Source: Pectobacterium carotovorum (lineage in GTDB: Bacteria; Pseudomonadota; Gammaproteobacteria; Enterobacterales; Enterobacteriaceae). From it: 64,000 bases of DNA. A program made the position numbers and the translations under genes. The stretch spans positions 62,001 through 126,000 of the forward strand of contig NZ_JAXAFK010000003.1 in assembly GCF_033898505.1 (NCBI RefSeq). The letters run 5' to 3'. Position 1 is the stretch's first letter; each line of letters starts with the position of its first letter. The notes beneath the pieces are model-generated. The model was not told where the DNA came from. It saw only the letters and a program-made list of their open reading frames with translations, and searched no databases. This document shows, one piece after another, positions 62,905 to 64,000 of this stretch.

Positions 62905-63430
62905 TCTGCGGGTGTATTACACCGCCAGTGGTCGGCCTCAGCGCTGGCCACTGGCATCCTTCCGTCAATCCACTACTTACGCCATCCTCTTTAAAAGACG
63001 AATAAATAATCGAACAAGGCAGGAACCCTCTTCACGCTTAACGCACTTATTTTATAGGTATACTTTCAGATAATTTGAGTATTATTTTTTTACCGCTATT
63101 CTCTGTTTTTACACATAAGCGTATAAATAGGGTTTCAGCGTAAAAGCGGCCAACGTAATTGCCTTAATGTATTGAATAAAAAGACAATGAAAAACATTCC
63201 TTATTGGTGATATTCGCTGTACGTTTCCGGCTATTAATTACATTCCGATATAATGTTTATTAATCTAATTAATAGCTGGCTATTTTATTAATTCGTCCCA
63301 TTGATTTTCGCGTAAAAAAGGGGGGACTGCCGATCGCCCGATAACACCACAGACGGCATCACGATAAAATCATACCTCTGACAATAGCGAATCAAGGATA
63401 AAGACAGAAAGAATATAGGCAGAGATAAAC
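62905..63430. other. Intergenic region before the PAS gene
   Basis: 526 bases without a gene. A hairpin with 8-bp arms GCCAGTGG (62924-62931) and CCACTGGC (62948-62955) probably ends the chemoreceptor transcript. The rest is AT-rich. CCCGATAA at 63337-63344 resembles a FliA -10, but no -35 lies at the right distance. Confidence 0.4.
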
Positions 63431-64000
63431 ATGAATAATCAGTCAGTCGATTTGATTACCAGGTTTGACAGTGAAGCCAAACTACACGCGCTTGATTCCA
63501 TTTATGCCATTGCCGAATTCGATCTGGCAGGAAAACTGGTTGAGGCTAATCCTCTTTTTTGCAAAATGCTGGGCTATAAAAAAGAAGATATTATTCAGAA
63601 AAATCACACATTTTTTCTGCCAGAAGCGCAGCGCCAAAAACACGATCATTTTTGGCACGATGTGGTGAAAGGAAATATCAACGCAGGGGAATTCCAGCGA
63701 AAAACGCAAAAAGGAGAAATTATTTGGCTCCATGCGGCTTATACGCCAATTATTGATGACAAAGGCCGACGTATCGGCATCATAAAACTGGCAACGGATA
63801 TTACGCAGGAAAGACTTCTTGTGTCAGAGCATCGCGCACGGCTGGATGCGATTGAGAACGCGCAAGGCGTAATCGAGTTTGATAAAGACGGCTATATTAC
63901 CCACATCAATAAACATTATCTGGTGCTAACGGGCTATGAGGAAAAGGAATTACTCGGTCAGCACCACAGACTACTCTGCAATCCCGTTGATACCGAACAA
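63431..64000 (+). CDS. Double-PAS sensory protein, probably chemoreceptor (cut by window edge)
   Basis: 190 codons run off the right edge without a stop. Residues about 20-135 form one PAS domain with its PAC (ALDSIYAIAEFDLAGKLVEAN, MLGYKKEDI, IIWLHAAYTPIIDDKGR, GIIKLATDIT), and a second PAS starts near residue 148 (GVIEFDKDGYITHIN, LTGYEEKELLGQHH). There is no transmembrane helix so far. PAS-PAS-MCP soluble receptors of the BdlA kind start in the same way; a histidine kinase or cyclic-di-GMP enzyme is also possible. The ribosome binding site before ATG 63431 is weak. Confidence 0.75.
   Translation, partial: MNNQSVDLITRFDSEAKLHALDSIYAIAEFDLAGKLVEANPLFCKMLGYKKEDIIQKNHTFFLPEAQRQKHDHFWHDVVKGNINAGEFQRKTQKGEIIWLHAAYTPIIDDKGRRIGIIKLATDITQERLLVSEHRARLDAIENAQGVIEFDKDGYITHINKHYLVLTGYEEKELLGQHHRLLCNPVDTEQ

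Noticed and set aside
63313..63344. Possible FliA promoter before the PAS gene
   Set aside because: CCCGATAA is close to the -10, but the nearest TAAA-type -35 is 16 rather than 11 bases away.

Overview
The window looks like chromosome of a plant-associated enterobacterium, most likely Pectobacterium or a close soft-rot relative. This is an inference from the sequence: almost every housekeeping protein is a close relative of its E. coli counterpart, long blocks keep E. coli gene order (hldE-glnE-ygiF; ygiM-cca-uppP-folB-plsY; ppa-ytfP-tamB-tamA-msrA-paeA-ytfK-ytfJ-cysQ-cpdB; rpsF-priB-rpsR-rplI; nsrR-rnr-rlmB), four complete ERIC repeats and one ERIC remnant lie between genes, and the accessory content is rich in chemoreceptors, sugar-diacid catabolism and an indolepyruvate decarboxylase. 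No phage, IS element, CRISPR array, rRNA or tRNA was seen.

Layout. 1-9.3 kb: a compact glucarate/galactarate locus, gudP-gudX-gudD-garL-garR-garK on the minus strand and garD divergent on the plus strand. The dehydratases make 5-keto-4-deoxyglucarate, GarL splits it, GarR reduces tartronate semialdehyde and GarK phosphorylates glycerate. The regions upstream of gudX and gudP share sequence blocks, as if a promoter had been duplicated. 9.9-12.6 kb: an Aer-type aerotaxis receptor and two tandem FlxA-like proteins with FliA (sigma28) promoters. 12.7-27.8 kb: DUF3820 gene, ligA, hldE, glnE, ygiF, ygiM, cca, uppP, folB, plsY, a chemoreceptor and ppa. 27.9-40.8 kb: ytfP, tamB, tamA, msrA, paeA, ytfK, ytfJ, cysQ, cpdB; tamA has an unusual repeat-built N-terminus. 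40.8-47.4 kb: an HxlR regulator with a divergent flavodoxin, a DUF2502 protein, ipdC, ytfE with an NsrR site, fklB, an OapA/YtfB protein and a DUF488 protein. 47.5-49.9 kb: the rpsF-priB-rpsR-rplI operon and yjfP. 50-57.2 kb: two chemoreceptors flanking a block with RtcB2-PrfH (rescue and repair of damaged ribosomes), bsmA and a DUF350 protein; this block is bracketed by two ERICs in the same orientation. 57.2-64 kb: rlmB, rnr, nsrR, a further chemoreceptor and the start of a double-PAS sensory protein.

Themes. Five complete chemoreceptors plus a probable sixth make the window a chemotaxis-rich part of the chromosome; three of the receptors and both FlxA-like genes have good FliA-type promoters, and one receptor also has a perfect FNR box. 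NsrR and one of its targets (ytfE) are both present. The most interesting items are the RtcB2-PrfH module with a short leader ORF in front of it, the hexapeptide-repeat extension of TamA, the duplicated gud regulatory region, and an ERIC carrying an insert made of four consecutive hairpins.
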